Positions 44,536 to 51,909 of a stretch of DNA of 64,000 nt are shown in pieces. The position numbers and the translations under genes were made by a program. The number at the start of each line of letters is the position of its first letter. Within the stretch, counting starts at the first letter, position 1. Below the pieces are notes generated by a model. The model saw only the letters and a list, made by a program, of their open reading frames with translations, was not told the DNA's origin and made no database searches. Location: contig NZ_BAABAU010000003.1 in the NCBI RefSeq assembly GCF_039537585.1, positions 124,001 through 188,000 on the forward strand, in the 5' to 3' direction. Source of the stretch: Frondihabitans peucedani (GTDB taxonomy: Bacteria; Actinomycetota; Actinomycetes; Actinomycetales; Microbacteriaceae).

Positions 44536-44554
44536 GCGGGCCCGAGAGGCCCGC
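44536..44554. terminator. Compact convergent terminator SGNH / response regulator
   Basis: GCGGGCC and GGCCCGC (perfect 7-bp arms) with a CGAGA loop fill the 22-bp gap between two convergent stop codons. Confidence 0.6.
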
Positions 44555-44557
44555 GGG

Positions 44558-45232
44558 TCAGCTCTGCAGGAACGCCAGCACCGCCAGGACCCTCCGGTGG
44601 TCGCTGCCCGAGTCGTCGAGCCCCAGCTTCTGGAAGATCGACGTCACGTTCTTCTCGACGGCGCCGGTGCCGATGAAGAGGGCCTGGCCGATGGCTGAGT
44701 TCGTGCGGCCCTCGGCCATCAGAGCGAGGACCTCCCGCTCTCTCGGGGTGAGAGCCGCGATCGGATCGCTCCGCCGGCCGAGGAGTGCGGCGACGACCTC
44801 GGGGTCGAGCACGGTCGCACCGTCGCGGATGCGCGAGAGCGCCGACCCGAGTTCGTCGATCGAGGTCACCCGGTCTTTCAGCAGGTACCCGACGCCGTCC
44901 GAGCCGGCGCTGAAGAGCTCGCGGGCGTACGCCACCTCGACGTACTGCGAGAGCAGCAGGATGCGCGTGGCCGGCAGGATCCGCCGCAGCTCGATCGCCG
45001 CCCGCACCCCCTCGTCGCGGTGCGTCGGCGGCATGCGGACGTCGAGCACGGCCAGGTCGGGCCTCACCTCCTGCGCCTCGCGGAGGAGCGAGTCGGCGTC
45101 GCCGTAGGAGCCGACGACCTCGGTGCCGAGCTCGTCGAGCAGACGCACGAGCCCCTCGCGCAGGAGGACGGAGTCGTCGGCGACCACCACCCGCATGCGG
45201 TCGGGTCGCGGCTCGAGGGGCGCTGTCGTCAC
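44558..45232 (-). CDS. NarL/LuxR-type response regulator
   Basis: DNA-binding regulator of a two-component system. The 224-residue protein has a receiver domain with acidic VVVADDS, phospho-acceptor D64 (LAVLDVRMPP) and K119-type lysine (YLLKDRV), and a LuxR helix-turn-helix (about 155-220, LTPREREVLALMAEGRTNSAIGQALFIGTGAVEKNV). GTG start at 45232, 9 bp after the histidine kinase stop. A TAGGCT -10 exactly 6 nt before the start includes the kinase stop codon, so the regulator may also be made from its own leaderless transcript. An ATG at 45196 is an alternative. Confidence 0.92.
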   Translation of the reverse strand: MTTAPLEPRPDRMRVVVADDSVLLREGLVRLLDELGTEVVGSYGDADSLLREAQEVRPDLAVLDVRMPPTHRDEGVRAAIELRRILPATRILLLSQYVEVAYARELFSAGSDGVGYLLKDRVTSIDELGSALSRIRDGATVLDPEVVAALLGRRSDPIAALTPREREVLALMAEGRTNSAIGQALFIGTGAVEKNVTSIFQKLGLDDSGSDHRRVLAVLAFLQS

Positions 45233-45238
45233 GCGTCG

Positions 45239-45244
45239 AGCCTA
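45239..45244 (-). promoter_or_regulatory. -10 element overlapping the kinase stop codon
   Basis: TAGGCT on the minus strand; its TAG is the stop codon of the histidine kinase. Gap of 6 nt to the GTG of the response regulator. Confidence 0.45.
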
Positions 45245-46708
45245 GGACGCGCTGTCGCGCGTCGGCGCGGCGGCTTCCGGGGCTGTCTCGGGCACCGCAT
45301 CCGCCTCGGGCACCTCCGCAGGATCGCGCTCCCCGTCCGGCTCCCCCTCGGCACCGCCTTCGCCCGCCGGCGGGGTCACCGGGATGCGCACCGCGACGTG
45401 CGTCGGTCCTCCCGCGGGACTCCTCAGCTCGAGCGTGCCGCCGAGCCCGGTGAGCCGCTGCTCGATGCCGGCGAGGCCGTGACCGTCGCTGACGGTCGCG
45501 CCGCCCGCGCCGTCGTCGGTCACGACGACGACGAGCTCCCTGCTGCCGCCCAGAACGGGCGCGGACAGGATCAGCTCCGCGCGCCCGGCCCCCGAGTGCT
45601 TGGCGACGTTGGTGAGGAGCTCGGCGGCGATGAAGTACGCGTTCCGCTCGATCTCGACCGGGATCCGGACCCCCTCGGGGAGTTCGTCGGTGAACCGGGT
45701 GGCCACGGTCGACCGGTCGACGACGGCGTCGAGGGCGGCGGCGAGTCCCCGGTCGAGGAGGAGGGGCGGAGCGAACCCGCGCGACAGCGCCCGCAGCTCC
45801 TCGAGGGCGTCGCGGGACTGCTGGATCGCCTCCTCGATCAGGGCCTTGCCGCGGACCACGTCGGTGTCCACGGCCCGGGACGCCGCGGCGAGGTCCATCT
45901 GGATGCGGATCAGCCGCTGCTGCGGGCCGTCGTGGATGTCGCGCTCCAGCCGACGGAGCGCCGTGCCCTCGGCCGAGACGGCGGCGCTCCGGGAGACCTC
46001 GAGCCCGGCGACCTCCGCCTGGAGCTGCTCCGACCGGAACCCGCCGAGGAGCGGCCGTGCGACAGCACCCATGAGCTTGACGCCGCCGCGTGTCAGGAGC
46101 GGCAGGAGGGCGAGGAGCGCGAGGCCGAGAACGACCGAGACGGCGCCGAAGAGGCGGAGGTTGTCGAAGAACCAGGGCTGCTGCGTGAGGGCGCGCCACA
46201 GGTCGGAGCCCGGATCGGCTCGGGCGACCAGCAGCACGATCCCGACGGCGATCCCCGCCATCCCGCCGAAGACGACCGAGCCGATCAGACCGACGACGAA
46301 GCCGCCCAGGATCGGGAACACCACGGCCAGGTAGAGGAGGTAGAGCCAGTAGTGCGGGTCGGCCGCGACCTCGAGCAGGCGCACGAAGCGGTTCGTGGCC
46401 GTCAGCCGCCGCCAGACGACGGGCCGCGGGGCGGGCTCCCGAGCCCAGCCGAGCCGCAGGATCTCGAGGCGGCCGAACTGCTTCGCGAGATACAGGGCGG
46501 CGAGCACCAGGATCGCGAAGAGCACGAGCGACCCCAGTGCGTCGCCGAACCCGGACACCATCGATCCTGCGGTTCCGTACAGCGAGCCGGCGACGAGCGC
46601 GAGTACGCCCGTCAGCGCCAGGTAGCCGACGTCGCGGGGGAAGGCCCGCCAGAGGCTCCCGTAGAGGGAGCGCTTCTCGTCGGCCATGGGACTCGTCTCG
46701 GTGGTCAT
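45242..46708 (-). CDS. Sensor histidine kinase (HisKA_3 type)
   Basis: Membrane kinase partner of the response regulator. The 488-residue protein has an N-terminal region with two pairs of helices (DVGYLALTGVLALVAGSLYG..., YLLYLAVVFPILGGFVVGLIG), resembling the putative sensor domain found in actinobacterial kinases. Then comes HisKA_3 with H259 (RRLERDIHDGPQQRL) and a HATPase_c domain with N box ELLTNVAKHSGA, G1 DDGAGG and G2 HGLAGIEQR. The Glu/Pro/Ala-rich tail is about 50 residues. ATG at 46708 with CAGGCT 6 nt upstream. The signal is unknown; it is near dps, but no link is shown. Confidence 0.92.
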   Translation of the reverse strand: MTTETSPMADEKRSLYGSLWRAFPRDVGYLALTGVLALVAGSLYGTAGSMVSGFGDALGSLVLFAILVLAALYLAKQFGRLEILRLGWAREPAPRPVVWRRLTATNRFVRLLEVAADPHYWLYLLYLAVVFPILGGFVVGLIGSVVFGGMAGIAVGIVLLVARADPGSDLWRALTQQPWFFDNLRLFGAVSVVLGLALLALLPLLTRGGVKLMGAVARPLLGGFRSEQLQAEVAGLEVSRSAAVSAEGTALRRLERDIHDGPQQRLIRIQMDLAAASRAVDTDVVRGKALIEEAIQQSRDALEELRALSRGFAPPLLLDRGLAAALDAVVDRSTVATRFTDELPEGVRIPVEIERNAYFIAAELLTNVAKHSGAGRAELILSAPVLGGSRELVVVVTDDGAGGATVSDGHGLAGIEQRLTGLGGTLELRSPAGGPTHVAVRIPVTPPAGEGGAEGEPDGERDPAEVPEADAVPETAPEAAAPTRDSAS

Positions 46709-46714
46709 GCGTCC

Positions 46715-46720
46715 AGCCTG
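46715..46720 (-). promoter_or_regulatory. Possible -10 element for leaderless histidine kinase gene
   Basis: CAGGCT on the minus strand, 6 nt before the ATG at 46708; first position differs from TANNNT. Confidence 0.3.
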
Positions 46721-46855
46721 CCGGGAGCGGCCGCCGCGGCCCATGGTGCCACCGACCGGACCGCGCCGGGGGTTATCCCCACCCGGCCGGGTCCCGTGAT
46801 CCTGCCGCACAGGAGCGAGGCCAGCCTCACCTCAGTGAGCCCAGCCTCAGCTTGC

Positions 46856-46883
46856 TTGCGGAATTATCCGAGACGTCTAGCGT
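46856..46883 (+). promoter_or_regulatory. dps promoter
   Basis: TTGCGG (46856-46861), 16-nt spacer, TAGCGT (46878-46883). About 45 nt of leader then AGGAAGGA before dps. Two CCAGCCTCA copies lie just upstream (about 46820-46850) and could be a regulator site. Confidence 0.5.
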
Positions 46884-46933
46884 TGGGTGCATCGAGTCGC
46901 CCACCAGGGCTTCGCAGAGGAAGGACCACCCGC

Positions 46934-47419
46934 ATGTCCGAGACAGTCGCCATCACCCAGAGCTCCGTCGACCCCGACGTCGCAGCCGCCACCGCCCAGT
47001 TCCTCACCCCGATCGTGACCAACCTCACCGCCCTCGCCGTCAACGGCAAGCAGGCGCACTGGCACGTCCGCGGCATCAGCTTCATCGCCGTCCACGAGCT
47101 CCTCGACCAGGTGGTCGAGCACGCGCAGGGCTACGCCGACACCGCCGCGGAGCGCATCGTCGCCCTCGGCCTCCCCGTCGACGGCCGCCTCGAGACGGTC
47201 GCCGCCACCACGACGAACCCCGTCCTGAAGGCCGGCTTCCAGCAGATCGACGCGACCATCGCCGGCATCGTCGCCCAGATCGACTCGGCTCGCGCCTCCG
47301 TGCAGACCGCCATCGACGAGCTCGGCGAGATCGACGCCTCCAGCCAGGACGTCGCCATCGAGATCGCCCGCGGCCTCGACAAAGACCGCTGGTTCCTGAC
47401 GGCGCACGTCAGCCAGTAG
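46934..47419 (+). CDS. dps: Dps family ferritin-like DNA-protection protein
   Basis: Dodecameric ferroxidase that stores iron and protects DNA in stress or stationary phase. The 161-residue protein has QAHWHVRGISFIAVHELLDQVVEHAQGYADTAAERIVALGLPVDG, which carries the inter-subunit ferroxidase His, Asp and Glu of Dps. Length is typical, without the long basic tail of some mycobacterial Dps. ATG 46934 with AGGAAGGA upstream. The gene ends in a hairpin convergent with the amidohydrolase gene. Confidence 0.93.
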   Translation: MSETVAITQSSVDPDVAAATAQFLTPIVTNLTALAVNGKQAHWHVRGISFIAVHELLDQVVEHAQGYADTAAERIVALGLPVDGRLETVAATTTNPVLKAGFQQIDATIAGIVAQIDSARASVQTAIDELGEIDASSQDVAIEIARGLDKDRWFLTAHVSQ

Positions 47420-47438
47420 CACCCGCCCTCTCTGCCGC

Positions 47439-47472
47439 GAAGCCGCCGCCTCCTCCGGGAGCCGGCGGCTTC
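47439..47472. terminator. Terminator downstream of dps
   Basis: GAAGCCGCCG and CGGCGGCTTC (10-bp perfect arms) with a 14-nt loop; a short inner helix is possible. It lies in the convergent gap. Confidence 0.6.
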
Positions 47473-47527
47473 GTCGCGTCCGGGGCGGCCCGTGCGCCTC
47501 CCCCGTGCTCCTCCCCCATGACGCCCG

Positions 47528-48988
47528 TCAGAGGGCGCGGTGGGTGAAGCGGCCTCCGAGCAGCGTCGCCGCGACGGGCATCGAGCGGAGGTCGACGCCC
47601 GGCTCCAGCGGGTCGCGGTCGAGCACGACCAGGTCGGCGACGCTCCCGTGCAGGATCGCGGCCCTCCCGTCGGTCGAGGCCTCGAGGGCCACCGCCGCCG
47701 GCAGCCGCTGCTCGGGGTGCCACGGCTCGCGCCCGTCGCGCGACCTCGTGACCGCGGCAGCCATCGCGACCCACGGATCGAGGGGCGCCACCGGGGCGTC
47801 CGACCCGAGGCGCAGCCGCACGCCGGCCCGGGCGAGCGCCTCGAGCGGGAAGGCCCGGTCGGTGCGGCCCTCCCAGTAGACCTCGGCGACGTCGCGGTCG
47901 TCCATGGCGTGCTCGGGCTGGACGCTCGCGGTCACGCCGAGGCGGGCGAAGCGCTCGACGTCGCTCCGGCGGAGGAGCTGCGCGTGCTCGATCGATCCGG
48001 AGCAGCCGGCCTCCTCGAACGCGTCGAGGGCGATCGTGTTCGCGTGGTCGCCGATGGCGTGGACGGCCGGCGTCAGACCGGCGTCGCTCGCCCGGCGCAG
48101 GAGGGCGACGAGCTCTGCCGGCGTGAAGACGGAGACGCCGACGCCGACGCCGTCCGGGTAGGGGTCGTGGCAGTACGCGGTCCGGGTGTTCAGCGACCCG
48201 TCGGTGATGACCTTCGCCGGACCCATCGTCACCAGCCCGCGGCCCCCGGGGATGTCGTCGCCGCTGCGGAGGCCGCGGGCGATCACCTCGTCGAGATCGC
48301 GCGGGTACACGCCGGCCCGGACCCGGACGCTGTCGGCGCCCTTCTCGACGCGAGCGACCCAGGCCTCGAGGGAGAGGGTCATCTCGAGGTCGACGACGCC
48401 CACGACGCCGCGCTCGGCCGCCGCCCGCGTGGCATCGACGACCCACTCGTCGATCCTGCCGCTGTCGACCGACGTGATGATCGCGCTGGCGTCGAAGGCG
48501 TCCTGCTCCCGGAGGAGCCCGGTCGAGTGCTCGGGGGCGCCGACGAGCGCCAGGCCGGTCGTGTTCAGCCAGACGGCGTGGAGGTCGGAGCTCACCAGGG
48601 CGACGGGGATCGAGCCCGCCGCGTCGAGGAGCGCGGCCGTCGGCTCGTCGGGCCACAGGGCGTCGCGGAAGCCGTAGCCGACCAGCAGGTCGCGGTCTGC
48701 GGGACGGCCCTCGGCGACCCTGCGCCGGACCAGGTCGACGGCCTCGAGCGCGGATGCCGCCGCGGACACGTCGAGGCGCTGCCGGACGAGAGCCCACTGC
48801 TGCATGTGCGTGTGGGCGTCCCAGAGGCCCGGCGCCAGGAAGCGGCCGTCGAGGTCGACGACCTCGGCGCCGCCCGGAGCGATGCCGGAGACGATCGCCG
48901 AGACGAGCCCGTCTTCGAGCAGGACGTCGGTCGGCTCGCCGTCGCGACCGACCAGCCGGGCGTTCTGGAGCAGCACCGGGGATGTCAT
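47528..48988 (-). CDS. Amidohydrolase family 3 protein (YtcJ-like)
   Basis: Metal-dependent hydrolase of the amidohydrolase superfamily. The 486-residue protein has FLAPGLWDAHTHMQQW with the metal pair H59/H61, AIGDHANTIALDAF, SIEHAQLL and LGSDAPVAPLDPW with the metal Asp. This is the pattern of YtcJ/AepA proteins, whose substrates are mostly unknown amides or carbamates. The ATG at 48988 overlaps the stop of the PaiB gene by 4 nt (ATGA), so the two are coupled. Confidence 0.88.
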   Translation of the reverse strand: MTSPVLLQNARLVGRDGEPTDVLLEDGLVSAIVSGIAPGGAEVVDLDGRFLAPGLWDAHTHMQQWALVRQRLDVSAAASALEAVDLVRRRVAEGRPADRDLLVGYGFRDALWPDEPTAALLDAAGSIPVALVSSDLHAVWLNTTGLALVGAPEHSTGLLREQDAFDASAIITSVDSGRIDEWVVDATRAAAERGVVGVVDLEMTLSLEAWVARVEKGADSVRVRAGVYPRDLDEVIARGLRSGDDIPGGRGLVTMGPAKVITDGSLNTRTAYCHDPYPDGVGVGVSVFTPAELVALLRRASDAGLTPAVHAIGDHANTIALDAFEEAGCSGSIEHAQLLRRSDVERFARLGVTASVQPEHAMDDRDVAEVYWEGRTDRAFPLEALARAGVRLRLGSDAPVAPLDPWVAMAAAVTRSRDGREPWHPEQRLPAAVALEASTDGRAAILHGSVADLVVLDRDPLEPGVDLRSMPVAATLLGGRFTHRAL

Positions 48989-49599
48989 CGGTGCAGGCGC
49001 CGCATCACATCGGCGAGAGCGGGGCTCGCGTAGGCGCCGTCGCCGTCGAGGGCCTCGATGATGCGTGCGACGACCTCGGGCGCCTTGTTCTGGCTGAGCT
49101 TCGCGCGAGCGTCGAAGCTCGTCACGCGGAGCCGGATGCCGACGGTGCCCTTCGCCGCGCGGCGCGAGCCCTCCTCGTCGAGGTCGAGCGAGACGGGCTC
49201 CGGCATGCGCTTCTCGAAGTGGTCGACCAGCTCGCGGAGCACCCGGAAGTTCTCGTCGTCGGAGAGGATCTCGGGGGTGCCGTACAGGTGCGCAGTGACG
49301 TGGTTCCAGGTCGGGACGATCTGCTCGGCGGGGTACCAGTTCGGCGAGATGTAGCCGTGGGGGCCCTGGATGACGACCAGGATCTCGTGCGCGCCCAGCT
49401 CGTGCGCCTGCTCGTCGGGGCGCCCGACGTGGCTGACGATGCTGATGACGTCGTCGGGGGTGTCTTCGAGCACGACCGGGTAGTGCGACGCGACGAGCCC
49501 CTCGGACGTGTTCGACACGATCGTCGCCCACGGGTGCTCGGAGATCAGGCGCTTGACCTCGGCGACGTCTTCGAGCAGGAAGTGCGGTGTTCTGCGCAT
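48985..49599 (-). CDS. FMN-binding negative transcriptional regulator, PaiB family
   Basis: A 204-residue split-barrel flavoprotein-like protein. MRRTPHFLLEDVAEVKRLISEHPWATIVSN, VASHYPVVLE, LVVIQGPHGYISPNWYP and VPTWNHVTAHLYG match the PaiB/FMN_bind_2 family. B. subtilis PaiB affects sporulation and protease genes, but in actinobacteria these may be enzymes rather than regulators. The gene is 4 bp behind nei and coupled to the amidohydrolase. Confidence 0.88.
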   Translation of the reverse strand: MRRTPHFLLEDVAEVKRLISEHPWATIVSNTSEGLVASHYPVVLEDTPDDVISIVSHVGRPDEQAHELGAHEILVVIQGPHGYISPNWYPAEQIVPTWNHVTAHLYGTPEILSDDENFRVLRELVDHFEKRMPEPVSLDLDEEGSRRAAKGTVGIRLRVTSFDARAKLSQNKAPEVVARIIEALDGDGAYASPALADVMRRLHR

Positions 49600-49603
49600 G
49601 CGG

Positions 49604-50671
49604 CTAAGCCTGGCAGACCGGGCACCAGTAGAGCTTCCGGCCCGCGGCCTCCTCCATGAGGATGTTCGTGCCGCAGACGCGGCACGGAAGGCCCTCGCGG
49701 TGGTACACCCAGTGCCGGTCGTCGCGGCTGCGGAGCGCCTGGGCGTAGGCCTTCTTCGACAGGCGGTCCATCGTCATCATCTGACCGAGCTCGACACCGC
49801 TCTTGAGCAGCTTCGTCCAGTCTCTCCAGAGGGCACGCACCGTCTCTTCGGGGACCTCGTTGCCCGGCGTGTGCGGGTTGAGACGGGCCCGGAAGAGCAT
49901 CTCGGCCCGGTAGACGTTGCCGATGCCGCTGACGACCGACTGGTCCATCAGCAGGAGGCCGATCTTGGTCTTCGTCTTGTGGACGCGCTCGAAGAAGCGG
50001 TCGGAGCCCTTCTTCGGCGAGTCGACCAGCGGGTCGGGGCCGAGCTTCGCGATCACGGCATCGACCTCGGAGGCGTCGAGCACCTCGCACTTCGTCGGGC
50101 CGCGGAGGTCGGCGACGACGTCGGGGGCCAGCAGCCGCACGCGGACGGCGCCGACAGGATCGGGCGGGAACGCCTCGGTGTCGATGTCGTCCTCGCGCTT
50201 CTCGGACTCGGCCATGCGGAGCCGGGCCGCGCTGAGCGGCTTGCCGACGCGCATCATCCTGGCCTTGCGGGGCGCGCCGATGCTCTTCCAGGAGTCCTCG
50301 CCGGCCGAGTCGACAGGCCCGGAGTCGCCGTCCGCGCCACCGGCCTGGTCGTCGTCGGTGTCAGGATCGGTGCCCCGCTGGTTCGTCTGACCCATGCGGC
50401 CGTTCGCGCTCTTCGTCGTGGGATCGAGCGAGAAGTCGCCCGCGAAGTCCCACGAGCCGTAGAGGCCGAGGTGGACGTGGAGGTAGAGGCCGTTGTCGAA
50501 CTCGACGAACATCTGCTTGCCGACGGCCTTGGCGCCGACGAGGACGGCGCCGTCGATCCGCTTCGCCCCCTCGGCGAAGCGGCCCTGCGGCGACGAGACC
50601 TCGACCCTCTGACCGAGGAAGCTGGCTTGGAACTGGTTGGCGATGCGGTGGACGGAATGACCCTCGGGCAT
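49604..50671 (-). CDS. nei: Fpg/Nei family DNA glycosylase (endonuclease VIII) with insertion
   Basis: Removes oxidised bases and cuts abasic sites. The 355-residue protein has catalytic P2-E3 (MPEGHSVHRIA), Lys52 (AVGKQMFVEF), the H2TH region (MDQSVVSGIGNVYRAEMLFRARLNP) and a C-terminal zinc finger CRVCGTNI...YWCPVC. MPEGHS points to Nei rather than Fpg (MPELPE). Between HVHLGLYGSWDF and VGAVRVRLL there are about 95 residues, including an acidic Asp/Gly stretch TDPDTDDDQAGGADGD. This is some 60-70 more than usual. Coupled to rpiB (TGATG). Confidence 0.93.
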   Translation of the reverse strand: MPEGHSVHRIANQFQASFLGQRVEVSSPQGRFAEGAKRIDGAVLVGAKAVGKQMFVEFDNGLYLHVHLGLYGSWDFAGDFSLDPTTKSANGRMGQTNQRGTDPDTDDDQAGGADGDSGPVDSAGEDSWKSIGAPRKARMMRVGKPLSAARLRMAESEKREDDIDTEAFPPDPVGAVRVRLLAPDVVADLRGPTKCEVLDASEVDAVIAKLGPDPLVDSPKKGSDRFFERVHKTKTKIGLLLMDQSVVSGIGNVYRAEMLFRARLNPHTPGNEVPEETVRALWRDWTKLLKSGVELGQMMTMDRLSKKAYAQALRSRDDRHWVYHREGLPCRVCGTNILMEEAAGRKLYWCPVCQA

Positions 50672-51156
50672 CAGTCGACCGGGTGGCCCTGGATGCGGCC
50701 GGTGGTCTCGTACTCGGCGAGCTGGGCGATCCTGCGCTCGTGACGCTCCTCGAACGAGAAGGGTGTCTTGATGAACTCGTCGATGAGGGCGATCGCCTCG
50801 TCTTCGGAGTGCTGGCGCGCGCCGATCGCGACCACGTTGGCGTCGTTGTGCTGCCGGGCCAGCTGCGCGGTCGAGGTGTTCCAGGCGAGCGCCGCGCGGA
50901 CGCCCTCGACCTTGTTCGCCGCGATCTGCTCGCCGTTGCCCGATCCGCCGAAGACGACGCCGAGGCTCTCGAGGCCCTCGCTCTGGTCGCGGACCACGGC
51001 ACGCGCCGCGGCGATGCAGAACGACGGGTAGTCGTCGAGAGGCTCGTAGGTCTTCGGACCGTGGTCGGTCACGTCGTGACCCTGGTCGGAGAGGTGGCGG
51101 ATGAGGGTCTGAGCGAATTCGAGGCCGGCGTGGTCGGTCGCAACGTGGATGCGCAT
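50671..51156 (-). CDS. rpiB: Ribose-5-phosphate isomerase B
   Basis: Interconverts ribulose-5-P and ribose-5-P in the pentose phosphate pathway. The 161-residue protein has MRIHVATDHAGLEF, DDYPSFCIAAARAVV and VVFGGSGNGEQIAANKVEGVRAALAWN. The actinobacterial active site with GSGNGE (Glu/Ser rather than the E. coli-type Cys) is present. The frame is open 10 codons further, but TAGGAT 7 nt before the ATG at 51156 supports this start and a leaderless mRNA. Confidence 0.95.
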   Translation of the reverse strand: MRIHVATDHAGLEFAQTLIRHLSDQGHDVTDHGPKTYEPLDDYPSFCIAAARAVVRDQSEGLESLGVVFGGSGNGEQIAANKVEGVRAALAWNTSTAQLARQHNDANVVAIGARQHSEDEAIALIDEFIKTPFSFEERHERRIAQLAEYETTGRIQGHPVD

Positions 51157-51163
51157 AGCGCCA

Positions 51164-51169
51164 ATCCTA
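51164..51169 (-). promoter_or_regulatory. -10 element for leaderless rpiB
   Basis: TAGGAT on the minus strand, 7 nt before the ATG at 51156. Confidence 0.45.
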
Positions 51170-51234
51170 GAGACGACCGCTGACACCCGGACGCCGCGCC
51201 CGGCAGCCGCCGGACCGCGCTCCCGGAGGCCGCG

Positions 51235-51855
51235 TCAGTCGAACTGCGGGCCGCGGGTGCGGCTGCGCTTGAGCTCGAAGAAGCCGTCGTAGGAGGCTGC
51301 TGCGACCACTCCGTCCCAGAGGGTCAGAGCCATCTCGCCCTTCGGCGCCGGCGAGATGACCGGGCCGAAGAAGGCGGTGCCGTTCACCGCGATGACGGGA
51401 GTGCCGACGTCCTGGCCCACGCGGCCGATGCCGTCGTCGTGGCTCGCGCGCATCTGGGCGTCGTACTCGTCGCTGTCGGCGTACGAGCGGAAGTCGTCGG
51501 GGAGGCCCACCTCGGCGAGCGCACCGGTGATCACGGCGTCCTGGTCGCCCTCGGCCTGCACGTGGATCCGGGTGCCGAGCGCGTCGTAGAGCGGCTTGAC
51601 GATCTGCTGGCCGTGGAGCTCTCCGGCGGCCGTGACGAGGCGCGTGTAGCGGCGCAGCTTCGTGAAGGCCTCCTCGGAGAACCCGTCGTTGTGCTCGTTG
51701 AGGAGCGCGAGGCTCATCACGTGGAAGGTCACGTCGAGGTCGCGGTGCGAGGCGACCTCGTCCATCCAGCGGCTCGTCATCCATGCCCACGGGCACGACG
51801 GGTCGAACCAGAAATCGACGGCGGTGGACGTCTCGGAAGCTACTGTGTCGGTCAT
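51235..51855 (-). CDS. Rv2466c-type mycothiol-dependent DsbA-family oxidoreductase, CPWA variant
   Basis: Thioredoxin-fold protein of 206 residues. It resembles mycobacterial Rv2466c, which reduces nitro compounds with mycothiol, through VDFWFDPSCPWAWMTSRW, FHVMSLALLNE, GEDVGTP-like GQDVGTPVIAVNGTAFFGPV and the terminal FFELKRSRTRGPQFD. Rv2466c has C-P-W-C; here the motif is C21-P-W-A24, so the second cysteine is missing and a monothiol mechanism is implied. ATG 51855 with TAGGCT exactly 6 nt upstream. Divergent from the NCS1 permease gene. Confidence 0.88.
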   Translation of the reverse strand: MTDTVASETSTAVDFWFDPSCPWAWMTSRWMDEVASHRDLDVTFHVMSLALLNEHNDGFSEEAFTKLRRYTRLVTAAGELHGQQIVKPLYDALGTRIHVQAEGDQDAVITGALAEVGLPDDFRSYADSDEYDAQMRASHDDGIGRVGQDVGTPVIAVNGTAFFGPVISPAPKGEMALTLWDGVVAAASYDGFFELKRSRTRGPQFD

Positions 51856-51861
51856 GGGTCG

Positions 51862-51867
51862 AGCCTA
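51862..51867 (-). promoter_or_regulatory. -10 element for leaderless Rv2466c-like gene
   Basis: TAGGCT on the minus strand, 6 nt before the ATG at 51855. Confidence 0.5.
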
Positions 51868-51909
51868 GGACCCGAGGCCTCACAGAACCCGGCAGAACGA
51901 GAAGAGCCC

